Origin: Jiangella mangrovi
GTDB taxonomy: Bacteria; Actinomycetota; Actinomycetes; Jiangellales; Jiangellaceae
Reading direction: 5' to 3'
Length of the DNA stretch: 64,000 bases
Assembly (NCBI RefSeq): GCF_014204975.1
Contig: NZ_JACHMM010000001.1
Location: 310,001 to 374,000, forward strand
The translations under genes were made by a program, and so were the position numbers. The notes below the pieces were generated by a model, which saw nothing but the letters and a program-made list of their open reading frames with translations, ran no database searches and was not told the origin of the DNA. This document shows, piece by piece, positions 31,978 to 40,988 of the stretch. Within the stretch, counting starts at the first letter, position 1. Each line of letters opens with the position of its first letter.

Positions 31978-31999
31978 TTCTCGAAGATCTTTCCGAGAA
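31978..31999. terminator. Small hairpin between reductase and DoxX genes
   Basis: TTCTCG (31978-31983) and CGAGAA (31994-31999) flank AAGATCTTTC, giving a dyad partly extended by GAAGATCTTTC. It may stop transcription of the reductase gene or serve as an operator of the DoxX operon. Confidence 0.4.
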
Positions 32000-32065
32000 C
32001 GGTCGAAAACCCGTCGGGGCCTCCGACAGACGGTGTGAAGGCACCCATCGTCAGAGGAGACCGAC

Positions 32066-32473
32066 ATGAGCATCACGACCGCCACCGCCGTTCCCGCCGC
32101 CACCGCCGGTGGGCGCACCCGCCGCCGGGCCGCGAGCATCGCGCTCTGGTGCGTGCAGGTGTTCCTCGCCGCGCAGTTCGTCGTCGCCGGCACGCTGAAG
32201 GCCGCCGGGGACCCTCAGATGGTCGAGCTGTTCGCCGAGATCGGCGCCGGCCAGTGGTTCCGCTACGTCATCGCGGCGATCGAGCTCGCCGGCGCCCTGG
32301 GGGTGCTGGTCCCCCGGCTGGCCGGTGCGGCCGCGCTCGGCCTCGCGGGCCTGATGACCGGCGCCGTCCTCACCACCATGGTGCTGGTGCACACCAGCCC
32401 GGCCCTGCCGATCGTGTTCCTGCTGCTCGCCGCCGGCGTCGCCGTCGCACGCCGCCGCGAGATCGCCCGCTGA
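32066..32473 (+). CDS. DoxX-family membrane protein
   Basis: A 135-residue protein with four helices: SIALWCVQVFLAAQFVVAG, YVIAAIELAGALGVLVP, AALGLAGLMTGAVLTTMVLV and LPIVFLLLAAGVAVA. The first helix is followed by TLKAAGDPQMVELFAEIGAGQWFRY, the usual DoxX loop. First gene of a four-gene operon with DUF1579-like, YCII and ECF42 genes. The family is linked to redox or membrane stress. Confidence 0.85.
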   Translation: MSITTATAVPAATAGGRTRRRAASIALWCVQVFLAAQFVVAGTLKAAGDPQMVELFAEIGAGQWFRYVIAAIELAGALGVLVPRLAGAAALGLAGLMTGAVLTTMVLVHTSPALPIVFLLLAAGVAVARRREIAR

Positions 32474-32506
32474 CCCACCGACCGCCGACTCGAAGAGGAG
32501 ACCATC

Positions 32507-32914
32507 ATGACCGACCACCTGCACACCCTCGACCGTCTCGTGGGCACCTGGGCCGTCACCGGCGGCGGGCTGTCCGGCACCGTCACCTACGCCTGGATGG
32601 AGGGCGGACGGTTCCTCGTGCAGCAGGTCGACCTGGTCCACGACGGCCAGGCCAACCGCGGCGTCGAGTACATCGGCTACGACCAGGACAGCGGCACCCT
32701 CCGGTCGCACTTCTTCGGCGCCGGCGGCGAGATCCTCGAGTACACCTACGAGCTGAGCGGCGACATCCTGACGATCTGGTTCGGCGACACGAGCTCGCCG
32801 GCCAGGTTCGTCGGTACGTTCAGTGCGGACGGCAGCACCAACACCGGCGCCTGGGAGTGGCCGGGCGGCGGCTACGAGTCGACGATGACGCGTGTGGAGG
32901 ACCCGGCCCGATGA
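32507..32914 (+). CDS. DUF1579-like beta-barrel protein
   Basis: A 135-residue soluble protein: LHTLDRLVGTWAVTGGGLSG, then alternating strands YAWMEGGRFLVQQVDLV, SHFFGAGGEILEYTYEL and ILTIWFGD. The layout resembles DUF1579 and lipocalin-like proteins often found with ECF sigma genes. Function unknown. GAGGAG lies before the ATG, and its stop overlaps the YCII start by 4 bp. Confidence 0.75.
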   Translation: MTDHLHTLDRLVGTWAVTGGGLSGTVTYAWMEGGRFLVQQVDLVHDGQANRGVEYIGYDQDSGTLRSHFFGAGGEILEYTYELSGDILTIWFGDTSSPARFVGTFSADGSTNTGAWEWPGGGYESTMTRVEDPAR

Positions 32915-33300
32915 AGTACATGATCATGACCTTCGGCGACGTGACCGACTGGGACACGCTCGGGCTGGGGTCCGGCGAGGCCACCTGGTCCGAGGAGGAC
33001 ATCGCGGCGCACTTCCAGGCCATGGGCGCCTTCTACGACGACCTCGCCGCCACCGGTGAGCTGGTCACCGGCTACGGCCTGGCCGACCCGACGCACGCCA
33101 TGACGGTCGAGATCCGCGACGGCCGGCCCGTCGCGTCCGACGGCCCGTACGCCGAGTCGAAGGAGGTCCTGGCCGGCTTCGGCATCGTCGACGTCGCCTC
33201 GCACGACCGCGCCGTCGAGCTGGCCGCCCGGTTCGCCGCCATCGTGCAGACCCGGGTCGAGCTGCGCCCGGTCATGGACGGCGGCGCCGCGGACCTGTGA
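32911..33300 (+). CDS. YCII/DGPF-domain protein
   Basis: A 129-residue protein beginning MKYMIMTFGDV. The DGPF motif appears as ASDGPYAESKEVLAGFGIVDV, the mark of the YCII-related family that is genetically linked to ECF42 sigma factors. It overlaps both neighbours by 4 bp (ATGA and GTGA), so expression of the sigma gene should be coupled to it. Confidence 0.87.
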   Translation: MKYMIMTFGDVTDWDTLGLGSGEATWSEEDIAAHFQAMGAFYDDLAATGELVTGYGLADPTHAMTVEIRDGRPVASDGPYAESKEVLAGFGIVDVASHDRAVELAARFAAIVQTRVELRPVMDGGAADL

Positions 33301-34563
33301 CGGGCAACGACGGCGTCGAGGACCTGCTGCGCACGCTCACGCCGCAGGTCCTCGTCGCGCTCACCCGCAGGTTCGGCCGGTTCGACGTGGCCGAGGACGC
33401 CGTCCAGGAGGCCCTGATCGCCGCCGCGACCCAGTGGCCGGCCGACGGCATGCCGGCCAACCCGCCCGGCTGGCTGGCTGACCACCGTCGCGACCCGGCG
33501 CATGACCGACCTGCTGCGCAGCGAGCAGGCCCGTCGGCGGCGCGAGCAGCAGGACGCGTTCCGCTCGCTGCCCGAGGACCTGCTGTCACCCGCCGCCGAC
33601 GCGGCGCCGGTGGCGTCGGACCGCGACGACACCCTCACGCTCTTCTTCCTGTGCTGCCATCCGGCGCTGAAGCCGCCCGCCCAGGTCGCGCTCACGCTGC
33701 GCGCCGTCGGCGGCCTGACGACGCGCGAGATCGCCCACGGCCTGCTGGTCCCGGAGGCCACGGTCGGGCAGCGGATCAGCCGTGCCAAGCAGCGCATCCA
33801 GGAGGCTGGCGCCCGCTTCCGGCCCCCCGGCGCCGCCGAGCGGGCCGAGCGCCTCGGCGTCGTCCTCCAGGTCGTCTACCTGATCTTCACCGAGGGCCAC
33901 ACCACGACGGCCGGGACCGACCTGCGCCGCGACGACCTGTGCGCCGAGGCGATCCGGCTCGGCCGCTTGCTGCTCCGGCTTTCCCCGGACGATCCGGAGG
34001 TCACCGGCCTGCTCGCGCTGATGCTGCTCACCGACGCCCGGCGGGCCGCCCGCACGGGCCCGGGGGGCGACCTGATCCCGCTGGCCGAGCAGGACCGCGG
34101 GCGCTGGGACCGGCCCGCCATCGACGAGGGCGTCGCCCTGCTGAGCGAGGTCCTGCCGCGTCGCCTGCCCGGCCCGTACCAACTGCAGGCCGCCATCGCC
34201 GCCGTCCACGACGAGGCCCCGTCCTTCGCCGACACCGACTGGCGGCAGATCGTCGCCCTGTACTCCGTGCTCGACCGGATCGCGCCCGATCCCGTCGCCA
34301 CCCTCAACCGGGCCGTCGCCGTCGCGATGGCGCGCGGGCCTCGCGCCGGACTCACTCTGCTCGACACCATCGCCGGCGACGCGCGCGTCGCGGGCCACCA
34401 CCGCTACGCCGCGGTCCGCGCCCACCTGCTCGAGCTGAGCGGCGACGTCCAGGGCGCCCACGACCACTACCGGACGGCCGCGGCCCAGACGACCAGCCTG
34501 CCCGAACAGCGGTACCTGCGCGCCCGGGCGGCCCGTCTGCACCGTCCCGGCGCGGACGGCTGA
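33297..34563 (+). pseudogene. ECF42-type sigma factor gene split by a 4-nt frameshift
   Basis: The N-terminal part reads from GTG 33297 (sigma region 2: FDVAEDAVQEALIAAATQWP..ANPPGWL). After GWL the frame shifts. The family continuation LTTVATRRMTDLLRSEQARRRRE lies one frame over and continues to 34563, with region 4 LTTREIAHGLLVPEATVGQRISRAKQRI and the TPR-like tail DPVATLNRAVAVAMARGP typical of ECF42. The break lies in GGCTGGCTGGCTG (33468-33480): removing one GGCT unit restores a 420-residue protein of normal length. A shorter product from ATG 33502 would lack region 2. May be mutation, slippage or sequencing error. Confidence 0.85.
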
Positions 34564-34664
34564 CGCCGTCCCGTCGCCCCATCGCACCCAGAACGAAAGC
34601 CGCGTCTCACCCATTGAGCCGTTCGACGCGCGAGGTCGCGCGACCACGGCTAACGTCTTCGTGC

Positions 34665-34853
34665 GTGGACGTTGCTCGATACCGTGCCCACTGCCCCACG
34701 TGCCCGTGGACCAGCCGCGACTTCTCCCGCTACACCACCGCCGAGAACGCCGCCCGCGCGCACGCGGAGGAGAAGAACCACGCCTGCCACGTGATCGACC
34801 AGTACGGCCTGCGGGTCACGGGGTCGACGGTGCGGCCGGGCGACGACGCCTGA
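34665..34853 (+). CDS. Small Cys/His-containing protein
   Basis: A 62-residue protein starting VDVARYRAHCPTCPWTSRDFSRYTT (given here only in part). Cys pair CPTC and a later HAEEKNHACHVI could bind a metal. TAACGT (34651-34656) lies 8 nt before GTG 34665, so the mRNA may be leaderless. Conserved-looking, function unknown. Confidence 0.6.
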   Translation: MDVARYRAHCPTCPWTSRDFSRYTTAENAARAHAEEKNHACHVIDQYGLRVTGSTVRPGDDA

Positions 34854-34917
34854 CCGGAGGCGTCCGCAAAATCGCAGGTCAGGGCCATCTTTCCGACCTC
34901 TCGCCTATCCTGGCGCC

Positions 34918-35385
34918 ATGGTCCTCACGCGCACGGCCGGCCCAGACCTCGCCGGCCTCGTGCTGCCACTCGCCAAGACGCTGACGGCGCTCGAGACGTC
35001 CATCGCCCGCCGGCACGGCCTCACGACCTGGCAGTACGCGATCCTCGCGGCCGCGGCCGAACCGCCCTGGCGCACCCAGGGTGAGCTGGCCGGCGCCATC
35101 GGCTACGACCGCAACCGCATCGTCGCCGACCTCGACGACCTCGAGGGACGCGGCCTCGTGACCCGGACGGTCGACGCCACCGACCGCCGGTCCAACCGCA
35201 TCGAGGTGACCCCGACCGGCCGCCGGCTCGCCCACAGCACCGCCCGCGACCTGCGCGCCGGCACCGACGCACTGCTGGCGGCGGTGGGGCCCGAGCACGA
35301 CCGCGCGGCGCTGCTCGCGGCTCTGGAGGCGCTGCGCGACCGGTGCGCCGACGACGGCTGGCGCGCCCGCTGGCTGCGCCGATGA
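34918..35385 (+). CDS. MarR-family transcriptional regulator
   Basis: A 155-residue winged-helix protein. HGLTTWQYAILAAAA, QGELAGAIGYDRNRIVADLDDLEGRGLV and RTVDATDRRSNRIEVTPTGRRL are the helix-turn-helix and wing of MarR proteins. It overlaps the acetyltransferase gene by 4 bp (ATGA), so probably controls it. Confidence 0.88.
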   Translation: MVLTRTAGPDLAGLVLPLAKTLTALETSIARRHGLTTWQYAILAAAAEPPWRTQGELAGAIGYDRNRIVADLDDLEGRGLVTRTVDATDRRSNRIEVTPTGRRLAHSTARDLRAGTDALLAAVGPEHDRAALLAALEALRDRCADDGWRARWLRR

Positions 35386-35960
35386 CCATCGCCTTCCGTC
35401 CGCTGCGCCGCGACGACTTCCCGCTGCTGCGCACCTGGCTCGAGCATCCGCACGTCGCCCACTGGTGGAACCACGAGACCGGGCCCGACGACCTCGAGCG
35501 CGACTTCGGCGGCTCCGTCGACGGGACCGAGCCCGGCGAGGACCTGCTGGCGATGGACGACGGCGTCCCCGTCGGCCTGGTGCAGCGGTCGCGGCTGGTC
35601 GACTACGCCGACTACCTCGAGGAGTTCGCCGCCCTGACGCAGGTGCCGTACGAGGCCGTCACCATCGACTACCTCGTCGGCGACCCCGGCCGCGTCGGCC
35701 AGGGACTGGGCACCGCGATGATCCGCGCCGCCGTCGCCGACACCTGGGCCACGCGGCCGGGCACCGGCACCATCCTGGTCGCCGTCGTCGCCGCGAACAC
35801 CGCCTCGTGGCGGGCGCTCGAGAAGGCCGGCTTCCGCCGCGTCGCCGAAGGGCCCATGGAGCCGGACAACCCCCTCGACGACCCGCTCCACTACGTCTAC
35901 CGCCAGGACCGCGGCGACGACGGCGGCGGTGTGGCCGCCGCGGTCACGGGCAGCGGATGA
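35382..35960 (+). CDS. GNAT-family N-acetyltransferase (AAC(6')-like)
   Basis: A 192-residue acetyltransferase. The start FRPLRRDDFPLLRTWLEHPHVAHWW and IDYLVGDPGRVGQGLGTAMIRA (acetyl-CoA loop) are like aminoglycoside 6'-acetyltransferases and IucB-type proteins, as is VVAANTASWRALEKAGFRRV. It could modify a drug or a siderophore precursor. Coupled to the MarR gene. Its last 17 bp overlap the convergent KAS III gene. Confidence 0.83.
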   Translation: MTIAFRPLRRDDFPLLRTWLEHPHVAHWWNHETGPDDLERDFGGSVDGTEPGEDLLAMDDGVPVGLVQRSRLVDYADYLEEFAALTQVPYEAVTIDYLVGDPGRVGQGLGTAMIRAAVADTWATRPGTGTILVAVVAANTASWRALEKAGFRRVAEGPMEPDNPLDDPLHYVYRQDRGDDGGGVAAAVTGSG

Positions 35961-36882
35961 CCAGCCCCGCGTAGGAGAGCCCGCCGCCGAACCCGAACAG
36001 CAGCACCGGTGCCCCGGCCGGGACCTCGCGCCGCTCGACCAGCTTCGACAGCGCGATCGGGATGCTCGCCGCCGATGTGTTGCCGGACTCGACGACGTCG
36101 CGGGCGACGACGGCGTCCGTGGCGCCGATGCGCGCGGCCAGCGGCTCGATGATGCGCAGGTTGGCCTGGTGCAGGACGATGCCGCCTAGGTCCTCGGGCG
36201 CGACGCCGCTGCGCTCGCAGGCGAGGCGGGCGATGCGCGGCAGCTCGGTGGTGGCCCAGCGGAACACCGCCTGGCCTTCCTGCCCGAACGTGCCGGGCCG
36301 GCCCTCGATGCGCACGGCGTTCGACATCTCCGGCACTGATCCCCAGGTCACCGGGCCGACCTCGGGCTCGTCGGCCGCGACCAGCACGACCGCGCCGGCG
36401 CCGTCGCCCACCAGCACGCACGTGGAGCGGTCGGTCCAGTCGGTGAAGTCGGTGAGCTTCTCCGAGCCGATGACCAGCGCCTTCGTCGCCGCGCCCGCAC
36501 GAATGGCGTGGTCGGCGGTCGCGAGCGCGTGGGTGAACCCGGAGCAGGCGGTGTTGACGTCGATGGCGGCCGGGGTCGTCATGCCCAGCCGCGCGGCGAC
36601 CCGGGCGGCCATGTTCGGCGACCGGTCGATGGCGGTGCACGTCGCGACCACGAGGTAGTCGATGTCGCCGGGCGCGAGGCCGGCGTGGGCGAGCGCCTTC
36701 GCCGCGGCGTTCGCGGCCATGGAGTCGACGGTCTCGTCGTCGGCGGCGATGCGGCGGGTCTCGATGCCGACCCGGGAGCGGATCCACTCGTCGCTGGTGT
36801 CGACCATGGTGGCCAGGTCGGCGTTGGTGAGCACGCGGTCGGGCTGGTGGTGGCCGACGGCGACCACGCGGGAGCCTGTCAT
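35944..36882 (-). CDS. Beta-ketoacyl-ACP synthase III-like enzyme
   Basis: A 312-residue thiolase-fold enzyme with Cys113 in DVNTACSGFTHAL, His in IVLHQANLRI and Asn in VESGNTSAASIPIALS, the FabH triad. The N-terminus TSDEWIRSRVGIETRRIA is also FabH-like. Condenses an acyl-CoA starter with malonyl-ACP. It is not in a fab cluster: no fabD, acpP or fabF nearby. It may be a second FabH or a pathway-specific priming enzyme. Confidence 0.92.
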   Translation of the reverse strand: MTGSRVVAVGHHQPDRVLTNADLATMVDTSDEWIRSRVGIETRRIAADDETVDSMAANAAAKALAHAGLAPGDIDYLVVATCTAIDRSPNMAARVAARLGMTTPAAIDVNTACSGFTHALATADHAIRAGAATKALVIGSEKLTDFTDWTDRSTCVLVGDGAGAVVLVAADEPEVGPVTWGSVPEMSNAVRIEGRPGTFGQEGQAVFRWATTELPRIARLACERSGVAPEDLGGIVLHQANLRIIEPLAARIGATDAVVARDVVESGNTSAASIPIALSKLVERREVPAGAPVLLFGFGGGLSYAGLVIRCP

Positions 36883-36915
36883 GCTCGCAGCGTAACCACG
36901 ACCCCGGGAGAGGCG

Positions 36916-37389
36916 ATGACCAGTCACCACTACACGACCACCGTCCGCTGGACCGGGAACCAGGGCACCGGCACCGCGTCGTACCGCGGCTACTCCCGCA
37001 GCCACGACATCGAGGCCGACGGCCGGCCGGTCCTCGCGGCCAGCTCCGACCCGGCGTTCCGCGGCGAGGCGGACCGCTGGAACCCCGAGCTGCTGTTCGT
37101 CGCCGCGCTCTCGGAGTGCCACCTGCTGCAGTACCTGCACCTGTGCGCGGTCGCCGGCGTCGTCGTGGTCGGCTACGAGGACACCGCCGGCGGCACCATG
37201 GAGATGACGCCCGACGGCGGCGGCGCGTTCACCGAGGTGGTGCTGCGCCCGGTCGTCACCGTCGCCGATCCGGACATGGTCGACGAGGCCACGAAGCTGC
37301 ACGAGCGGGCGCACGAGCTCTGCTTCCTGGCCTCGTCCGTGCGGATGCCGGTGCGGCACGAGCCGACGGTGACGGTCGCGGCCGGGTGA
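36916..37389 (+). CDS. OsmC-family peroxiredoxin-like protein
   Basis: A 157-residue protein. Cys68 in FVAALSECHLLQYLHLC and Cys136 in ERAHELCFLASSVRMPV match the redox cysteines of OsmC/Ohr proteins, which reduce organic hydroperoxides. The end RHEPTVTV is usual. An extra Cys77 is present. GAGAGGCG precedes the ATG. It overlaps the kinase gene by 4 bp (GTGA). Confidence 0.9.
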   Translation: MTSHHYTTTVRWTGNQGTGTASYRGYSRSHDIEADGRPVLAASSDPAFRGEADRWNPELLFVAALSECHLLQYLHLCAVAGVVVVGYEDTAGGTMEMTPDGGGAFTEVVLRPVVTVADPDMVDEATKLHERAHELCFLASSVRMPVRHEPTVTVAAG

Positions 37390-38366
37390 GACTCGACGAC
37401 CTCCGCGACCGGATCGGCGCCGACTTCGGCCTCCGGTTCAGCGAGGCGACGCCGATCGGCCACGGCGCCGACGCGGCCGCCTCGGTGTGGAGGGTGACCG
37501 ACGCCGATCGCGCGCGCTACGCGGTGAAGTGGACCGGCGGCGGGTCGGCGGCCGGCCTGCTCCTGCCCGCCCGGCTGGCCGAGCTGGGTGTCGGCGGCGT
37601 CCCGGCGCCGGTGCGGACGGTCGACGGCGCGCTCTGCAGCGAGCACGAGGGCCGGCGGCTCTCGCTGCAGCCGTGGGTCGCCGACCGGCGGGCGGTCGAC
37701 ACCGCCATGACGCCGGAGCAGTGGACGGCGTACGGCGCGCTGCTCGCGCGGGTGCACGCGGTACCGGCCGACGACCCCGTCGTGCGGGAGCTGCCGGTCG
37801 AGGACCACCGCCCGGACGCACTGCTGGCGACGACGGCGACGGTGACCGCCCGGCTGGCCGCCGCGGACGGCGACGATCTGGTCCACGACCTGGCCGCCGC
37901 CTGGCGCGACGGCGCGGAGCTGCTCGGCGCGCTCGTCGCCCGGGCGGCCGTCCTGGGCGACCGGCTGCGCGACCGCACCGCTCACGCCGTCGTCGCTCAC
38001 ACCGATGCCCACCTGGGCAACGTCCTGCTCGGCGACGACGGCACGGTCTGGCTGATCGACTGGGACGACGCCGCGCTGGCCCCGCCCGAGCGCGACCTCA
38101 TGTTCGTCGTCGGCGGGCTGCCCGGCTACGCGCCCGTCGGTCCGGACGAGCTGGCGTGGTTCGCCGACGGGTACGGCCCGGTCGAACCGGATCCGGACCG
38201 GCTGGCCTATTACCGGACGGTGCGGGCGCTGTCCGACCTGACGGAGTTCGCCGCCGAGATCCTCGACCCCGCGGGCGATCGCGCGGACCGCGACCTCGCC
38301 CTGCGCGTCGTGCGGGCCGAGCTGGCCGGCGCCGGTCTGGCCGCCCTCGCCGTCGTGAGAACATGA
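37386..38366 (+). CDS. Aminoglycoside-phosphotransferase-fold kinase
   Basis: A 326-residue APH-fold protein. The N-lobe has ATPIGHGADAAASVWRV and the ATP lysine in YAVKWTGG. The catalytic loop is VVAHTDAHLGNVLLG and the metal-binding DFG-equivalent is VWLIDWDDAALAPPERDL. Related proteins phosphorylate aminoglycosides, choline, homoserine or sugars. No substrate can be assigned. GTG start at 37386, coupled to OsmC and to the zinc-finger gene. Confidence 0.85.
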   Translation: MRLDDLRDRIGADFGLRFSEATPIGHGADAAASVWRVTDADRARYAVKWTGGGSAAGLLLPARLAELGVGGVPAPVRTVDGALCSEHEGRRLSLQPWVADRRAVDTAMTPEQWTAYGALLARVHAVPADDPVVRELPVEDHRPDALLATTATVTARLAAADGDDLVHDLAAAWRDGAELLGALVARAAVLGDRLRDRTAHAVVAHTDAHLGNVLLGDDGTVWLIDWDDAALAPPERDLMFVVGGLPGYAPVGPDELAWFADGYGPVEPDPDRLAYYRTVRALSDLTEFAAEILDPAGDRADRDLALRVVRAELAGAGLAALAVVRT

Positions 38367-38665
38367 CCGCCATGAGGACCTGCACGCACCTGGACACCGT
38401 CGCCGAGGTGACGCCGTCGGGCACCGGCTGCGAAGAGTGCCTGCGCATCGGCGGGCGCTGGGTGCACCTGCGGCTCTGCATGGCCTGCGGGCACGTGGGC
38501 TGCTGCAACAGCTCGCCGGGCAAGCACGCCACGGCGCACGCGAACGAGCACCCCGACCACCCGATCATCCGGTCCTACGAGCCGGGCGAGGACTGGTGGT
38601 ACTGCTACGCCGACGAGCTCACCTTCGAGATCGAGGGGCAGGAGCCGGCGCCGTCACACCCGTGA
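38363..38665 (+). CDS. UBP-type zinc finger protein
   Basis: A 100-residue protein. The Zf-UBP domain spans nearly all of it: CTHLDTVAEVTPSGTGCEEC, then LCMACGHVGCCNSSPGKHATAH and EHPDHPIIRSYEPGEDWWYCY. In eukaryotes it binds the ubiquitin C-terminus; in bacteria the role is unclear. Of two ATGs (38363 and 38372) the first overlaps the kinase stop by 4 bp. Its end overlaps the convergent MFS gene by 12 bp. Confidence 0.9.
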   Translation: MTAMRTCTHLDTVAEVTPSGTGCEECLRIGGRWVHLRLCMACGHVGCCNSSPGKHATAHANEHPDHPIIRSYEPGEDWWYCYADELTFEIEGQEPAPSHP

Positions 38666-40327
38666 GTCGTCGTTGACGATCACGATGTGACAGTGAGCGT
38701 GCCGCCACAGCTCCTGGGTGGCGCTCTCGTCCATGAGCGCGGCCAGCCCGCCGTGGCTCGGCGTGCCGATGACGATGGCCCGCGCCCCCACCTGTTCGGC
38801 GTGCTCGGCGATCAGCCGGCCGACGGTGCCATGGCCGGCAGCGCCGCGCAGCAGGTGACCGACCGCCGGGACGCCGAGCGCGGACACCTCGTCCAGCCGC
38901 TGCCGGACGGTGGCCCGCGCGGCGGCGTCGTCCTCACCATCGACGGCGCCTTCACCGGTGAGAACGGCCTCCTGCGCGTGCAGGACGTCGACGGTGCGGC
39001 CGTTCAGCGTCGCGAGCCGGGCGGCGACGCGGGCCACCTCGGCGCCGTCGGCCCCCGAGACCGCCGCCACGATGACGCCGTCGTGCCCGGAGCGATCCGG
39101 GCCCACCGCCTCGAGCCGCGGGGCCGGGGCCTCGATCGGCTCACCCGCCTGCACCCGCTCGGCGACGGCGAGGTGGTCGCGCGCGGTGGCAAGGATCGCG
39201 ATGCCCACCAGCAGGACGGCCGCGCCGAGGAAGAAGGGCACGTGCACGTTCGTCGCCTCGACCAGCTTGCCCGCGGCGAACGGCGCCAGCCCGCCGCCGA
39301 TGAACCGCACGAACCCGTACGCCGCCGACGCCACCGGCCGGTCGACCGGTGACACCGTCATGACCGCCTGCGTGGTGACGGTGTTGTTGATGCCGATGAA
39401 CACGCCCGCGACGATCACAGCCGTCACCAGCACCGGCACGTGGTCGGTCCAGATGGCGATGACCAGCACGACGACGGCGAAGCAGGCCAGGTTCGCGTAC
39501 AGGGTGCGGGCGATGCCGAGCCGCCGCTGCAGCCAGGGCGCCCCGAACACCGAGAAGACCGCCACCAGCAGGCCCCAGCCGGTGAACACCAGGCCCAGCT
39601 CGATGGCGCCCAGGCCCATGGGAAACGGCGCGTAGCCCAGCACCGTGAAGAACGCCCAGTTGTAACAGAGCGCCGTCAGCGACATCGCGAGCAGCCCGCG
39701 GTGGCGCAGCGCTCTGAGGGGTTCGGCGAGGCCGGTGCGTCGTGCCGGTAGCGGCTGGGGTTCGACCAGGACGGCGGTCGCGATCAGCGCGATGGTCATG
39801 AGCACGGCGACGCCGAAGAACGGGCCGCGCCAACTCACCTCGCCGAGCGCACCGCCCAGCAGCGGGCCGACCGCGATGCCCAGGCCGAGCGAGGTCTCGT
39901 ACAGCACGATCGCCCCGACGAAGCCGCCGCTCGCCGACGCCACGATGACCGCCAGCGAGGTCGCGATGAACAGCGCGTTGCCCACGCCCCAGCCGGCCCG
40001 GAAGCCGACGATGCCGCCGATGCTGTCCGACGCGCCGGCCAGCGCCGCGAACACGACGATGAGCGCGAGGCCGGCGATCAGCGTCTTCTTCGCGCCGATG
40101 CGGCTGGACACCCAGTTCGTCACCAGCATCGCCACCGCCGTGACGACGAGGTAGCTGGTGAACAGCAGCGTCACCTGGCTCGGCGTGGCGTCCAGGTCGC
40201 TGGAGATGGCCGGCAGGATCGGGTCGACCAGGCCGATGCCCATGAACGACACGACGCAGGCGAACGCGACGGCGTAGACGGCCTTCGGCTGGCGGAACGG
40301 GCTGGCGGTGGCTGGTGCTGTGGTCAC
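38654..40327 (-). CDS. MFS transporter fused to a universal stress protein domain
   Basis: A 557-residue protein. Residues 1-395 form a 12-helix MFS drug/proton antiporter (VVSFMGIGLVDPILPAISSDL, LLFTSYLVVTAVAMLVTNWVSSRIG, the conserved motif A region). After a linker EAPAPRLEAVG the USP-like domain follows (about 410-557): GVIVAAVSGADGAEVARVAARLA and VGARAIVIGTPSHGGLAALMDESATQELWRHAHCHIVIV. Such fusion may tie transport to nucleotide or stress sensing. GTG start at 40327 overlaps the MarR stop by 4 bp, so MarR likely controls it. Confidence 0.88.
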   Translation of the reverse strand: MTTAPATASPFRQPKAVYAVAFACVVSFMGIGLVDPILPAISSDLDATPSQVTLLFTSYLVVTAVAMLVTNWVSSRIGAKKTLIAGLALIVVFAALAGASDSIGGIVGFRAGWGVGNALFIATSLAVIVASASGGFVGAIVLYETSLGLGIAVGPLLGGALGEVSWRGPFFGVAVLMTIALIATAVLVEPQPLPARRTGLAEPLRALRHRGLLAMSLTALCYNWAFFTVLGYAPFPMGLGAIELGLVFTGWGLLVAVFSVFGAPWLQRRLGIARTLYANLACFAVVVLVIAIWTDHVPVLVTAVIVAGVFIGINNTVTTQAVMTVSPVDRPVASAAYGFVRFIGGGLAPFAAGKLVEATNVHVPFFLGAAVLLVGIAILATARDHLAVAERVQAGEPIEAPAPRLEAVGPDRSGHDGVIVAAVSGADGAEVARVAARLATLNGRTVDVLHAQEAVLTGEGAVDGEDDAAARATVRQRLDEVSALGVPAVGHLLRGAAGHGTVGRLIAEHAEQVGARAIVIGTPSHGGLAALMDESATQELWRHAHCHIVIVNDDSRV

Positions 40328-40785
40328 GCGGGGGCTCCGGTGCGGTGGTCGGTGGCGGTGGCGGCCGGCGCGTTGTGGACCCCGGCCGTCAGGGCGTCGA
40401 TGGCGGGGACGGCGGCAGCCAGCGCCGCGCGCTCGGCGGGGTCGAGGCGGGCGAGCAGCTCGGCGAGCCGGTCGGCGCGCTCGGCCCGGCGCGCGGCGAG
40501 CGCGTCGCTGCCCGCGGTGGTGATCCCGACCCGCACCACCCGTCCGTCCGCGGGGTCGGCGGAGCGCTCGACCAGCCCGGCGTCGTGCAGCCGCCCGACC
40601 AGCTGGGTCATGGCCGGCTGGGTGACGCCCTCTTGCACGGCCAGCTCGGTGAGCCGGCGCGGGCCGGTGCGCTCCAGTGTGGCCAGCGTGGCGGCGGCGG
40701 TGAGCGAGAGGTCGCCTGCGGTGGTCACCTGGCGGAACAGCCGGACCAGCCGTTCGAGGGCGGAGGCGAGCTCGACGGAATCCAT
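40324..40785 (-). CDS. MarR-family transcriptional regulator
   Basis: A 153-residue regulator: LSLTAAATLATLERTGPRRLTELAVQEGVTQPAMTQLVGRLHDAGLVERS and ADGRVVRVGITTAG, split from the usual MarR fold (helix-turn-helix about 40-85). TAATAT lies 9 nt before the ATG on the minus strand, so the transcript is nearly leaderless. Together with the MFS-USP gene it forms a regulator-pump operon. Confidence 0.88.
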   Translation of the reverse strand: MDSVELASALERLVRLFRQVTTAGDLSLTAAATLATLERTGPRRLTELAVQEGVTQPAMTQLVGRLHDAGLVERSADPADGRVVRVGITTAGSDALAARRAERADRLAELLARLDPAERAALAAAVPAIDALTAGVHNAPAATATDHRTGAPA

Positions 40786-40988
40786 AACGTACTTATATTA
40801 GCGCGTGATGCACCGGCCGGCGACAGGGGGTCGACCGTACGGGTGATTCCTGACACATCACGGGCCGGGCCGAGGTTCCTCGCGGGTAGCCTCGGTCGGC
40901 GGAGCGGCGCACACCGCCGCTGAGCAGCGATTCGACCGGGACGATCCCGGTTTCGGGGGACTTCGGTCCGAGGGGAGTCGGGACGCCG

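Noticed and set aside
33502-34563. Treating the second part of the ECF42 gene as an independent gene
   Set aside because: It lacks sigma region 2 and joins exactly to the upstream frame if one GGCT unit is removed.
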